Below, one piece after another: positions 61,996 to 64,000 of a stretch of DNA of 64,000 bases. Position 1 is the stretch's first letter. Every line of letters starts with the position of its first letter. The DNA is from Galdieria partita (Eukaryota > Rhodophyta > Bangiophyceae > Galdieriales > Galdieriaceae). Under the pieces are notes generated by a model that made no database searches, had not been told where the DNA came from, and saw nothing but the letters and a program-made list of their open reading frames with translations. A program made the translations under genes and the position numbers. The stretch is taken from NCBI GenBank assembly GCA_025991245.1, contig BQMJ01000050.1:124001-188000 (forward strand), read 5' to 3'.

Positions 61996-62837
61996 AGATT
62001 GCTCGGACAGAGTTCGTTTTATATATGTTTCTCCATACAAATCTCGAAAGGAAGTGGATGCTAATCTGTCGTTTATCTATTTTATTGAATGGTCCCCTGA
62101 TTGACTGCATTTGTAACTGTGGTTTTCCAAATGAGCCATATCAAAAATTTTTTTTCTTAAAGTTTGATATTCTTTAGATTTATTTTTTAATCTGATAGCT
62201 TCGTTTAACAATTTAATGAAATAATTTCAAACATGAGTATTGCAAAGTGCTGTAACGTTGCTTATATTGGATCATTTTCAATGCACAATTGGAAATTCAT
62301 AGGATACTCATTACATCAAGTAAAGCATTCGTTGTTCAAGTTTAATGAACATTTTTTGAAAATGACAAGGATTCATCTCTTTTGTCAGCTGATTGCTTAC
62401 GTATCCACTCCTGTCAACCTTGGCAACAGGAATGAATGTCCAACTCTTAGAAAGGCCAAACACTGACCACCTCTGATGACAAAGAAGTGACTCAAATAGG
62501 TTCAAGTATTTCATTTTTTGCAGTCTCAAATTTTCTACTACAATACATGTCGCGGAGTCATGGGTTTTCCGTGAAAATGAACTATTTGTACGTAATGTTA
62601 TAATCCCATTGTCGTCTGCAAAGGAGAGTATGTCTGTTCTACACTTGCTGACAGTTTGTTCTTTAAGGTGTTTCTATAGATTCTTCTTTTTATCGATGGA
62701 AAGAACGATAATTTTACTAGTGTTTGAATGATGCAAATTTAAAACGATAATGTTTCAAGATTACTCAACATTGGCTTCCGACAAGTAATGAACGACGAAT
62801 TGTAGAGTTCGATTCACCAAAAAATAGAGTATCAAAG
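61996..62837. other. Intergenic, no supported gene
   Basis: This 842-bp AT-rich stretch lies between convergent unknown genes. A 77-codon ATG frame (62233-62466) has no family signature. No tRNA-like fold or repeat is seen. Confidence 0.35.
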
Positions 62838-63986
62838 TTATTGACTGTTGTTCGCAAATTCGTCAACTCGTAATGCTGCTAGTATATAGAAGAGATGATC
62901 TTCGTGTACTCGAATGATTCGCAGTAATTTTTCATCGACCTTGCTTCGATTATTTCCAACAACGCTATGCAACAGTGTCGCATATCGACCAGCATACTCT
63001 TCAGGAATCAATGCACTTTCGATTAAGAACTTTTTCCAATCAAAGTCTACAAAGGATTGTGTTGGTGCATACATACTTTGTCCAATATTCACAACTGCCA
63101 TTGGTGTTTGCTCTCTTTCAGCGTTAAAAGAAACTTGTTGCACTGAGCTCGGAGCAGAAATAGTTGATTCTTCTCTGGTATCTTCCATTTGCATCACATT
63201 CATACTTGGACGAGTACTTCTTCTTTCCATCCTTCCACTATTCCTTTCATATTCTTCATATGGAATACGTCCTAATAAATCTACAAAAGAATTGCTCAAC
63301 AAATCATAAAGTGGTTTCAGTTGTTCCAACCATCCAGGATTGTCTCCAAACACTCTTTCAAGATCTTCACTAGCCTTGCGACCTAAAAAGGTTCGCAAAG
63401 ATGTAGTTGAACATACTACAACTTGACAATGAGGAGGTATCCATAACCATTCTTCTCGTATATTCTGTGGTTGTCTTTCAGAGTTGATAGAACTGTAAAC
63501 AATATTATTAGTGTTGTCTTCATAATAAACTCCACTATTCAATATCCAATTCTGATTATCTCTAAATTGTCTGGAAACTTCTTCAGTATACTTGTCGCAT
63601 ACAATCAACTGAATGGCTGTTAAATCATTCTGTTCCAATTCAAGCTGTGACGCCACTGGATGTAAAAATTTAGCAACTTCTGCCTTAATCATTGAGCGTC
63701 CAACACCAGAACTTGACAACTGAAAACATTTCAATGCAATACCTATCAAATATATTCTCTTCTTGGTGGTTTCAGTCTCCATAGGTGTTTGCTCTGAAGA
63801 AGATTCACCTTGAATAGCAAAGAAAGAATTGTCTTTCATATCTGTTACTCGAATAAGAACATCAGGTCCATTGGAATTTTGTCGAATGGGAACAAATATT
63901 CCATCTTTTGATAAATACTTTTCAAAAAATGGTTTCCAAGCATTGACATTGTAAGTTTCTTCGTTAGCACTATGGATTCCACTCAT
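62838..63986 (-). CDS. Unknown protein with C-terminal SAM-like helical region
   Basis: A single frame of 382 residues from ATG 63986, close to the window end; an additional 5' exon outside the window cannot be excluded. The N-terminal ~170 residues have a mixed alpha/beta pattern (GPDVLIRVTDMKDNSFFAIQ, then KRIYLIGIALKCFQ, LIVCDKY). A short polar linker follows (RMERRSTRPSMNVMQMEDTR). The C-terminal ~60 residues are helical, FLIESALIPEEYAGRYATLLHSV through LLRIIRVHEDHLFYI, resembling a SAM or SAM-like domain. No family is named with confidence, and no catalytic residues can be assigned. Confidence 0.62.
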   Translation of the reverse strand: MSGIHSANEETYNVNAWKPFFEKYLSKDGIFVPIRQNSNGPDVLIRVTDMKDNSFFAIQGESSSEQTPMETETTKKRIYLIGIALKCFQLSSSGVGRSMIKAEVAKFLHPVASQLELEQNDLTAIQLIVCDKYTEEVSRQFRDNQNWILNSGVYYEDNTNNIVYSSINSERQPQNIREEWLWIPPHCQVVVCSTTSLRTFLGRKASEDLERVFGDNPGWLEQLKPLYDLLSNSFVDLLGRIPYEEYERNSGRMERRSTRPSMNVMQMEDTREESTISAPSSVQQVSFNAEREQTPMAVVNIGQSMYAPTQSFVDFDWKKFLIESALIPEEYAGRYATLLHSVVGNNRSKVDEKLLRIIRVHEDHLFYILAALRVDEFANNSQ

Positions 63987-64000
63987 TGGCGAACTAAATG

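Noticed and set aside
1-64000. CRISPR arrays, insertion sequences, LTR or virus-like elements
   Set aside because: No regularly spaced direct repeats, terminal repeats, or transposase, reverse transcriptase, integrase or capsid-like frames were seen.

Overview
This window looks like nuclear DNA of a compact unicellular eukaryote, most likely an extremophilic red alga of the Cyanidiales (Galdieria-like). The reasons are: about eighty spliceosomal introns could be placed by hand, nearly all 42-64 bp with GT...AG ends; genes sit on both strands with 50-800 bp between them; the DNA is AT-rich to the eye; animal/fungal-type housekeeping genes lie beside a plant/cyanobacterial-type acyl-ACP synthetase and a cyclophilin with a twin-arginine (thylakoid) signal; and a tRNA-Val gene carries a 13-nt insertion in its D loop, an intron position described in the cyanidialean red alga Cyanidioschyzon merolae. 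The genus is an inference. No rRNA, CRISPR array, transposon, LTR or virus-like element was seen. Bacterial features such as operons and ribosome binding sites do not apply.

Layout. 0-5 kb: a small unknown protein, a membrane coiled-coil protein, a secreted Ser/Thr-rich protein and an AMBRA1-like WD40 protein. 5-12 kb: GCN5 histone acetyltransferase (divergent from the WD40 gene), a ureidoglycolate/allantoate-type M20 amidohydrolase, 14-3-3, an orphan single-pass membrane protein and the disrupted tRNA-Val. 12-24 kb: CDC73 (Paf1 complex), DNA polymerase delta subunit 4, a TBC Rab-GAP, an aminopeptidase P whose reading frame runs into a cyclophilin, a second orphan membrane protein and the mitochondrial phosphate carrier. 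24-42 kb: a PNUTS-like PP1 subunit, Sec16, LSM14/Scd6, exosome RRP4, a plastid acyl-ACP/acyl-CoA synthetase, a membrane-anchored histidine acid phosphatase and coatomer gamma. 42-64 kb: propionyl-CoA carboxylase alpha, a coiled-coil protein divergent from a MIS12-like kinetochore protein, a START-domain protein, DCP2, another coiled-coil protein, mitochondrial Cpn10, a Sec1/Munc18 protein, an M13 (neprilysin) peptidase divergent from ALG13, and two unrecognised genes.

Functional themes, without implying linkage: secretory traffic (Sec16, coatomer gamma, Sec1/Munc18, TBC GAP, ALG13); mRNA synthesis and decay (GCN5, CDC73, PNUTS, LSM14, DCP2, RRP4); replication and division (POLD4, MIS12-like); organelle metabolism (phosphate carrier, Cpn10, PCCA, acyl-ACP synthetase). 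Exon coordinates come from manual splice-site and phase matching; alternatives are stated where more than one join works. The most unusual items are the tRNA with a D-loop insertion and the continuous aminopeptidase P-cyclophilin frame.
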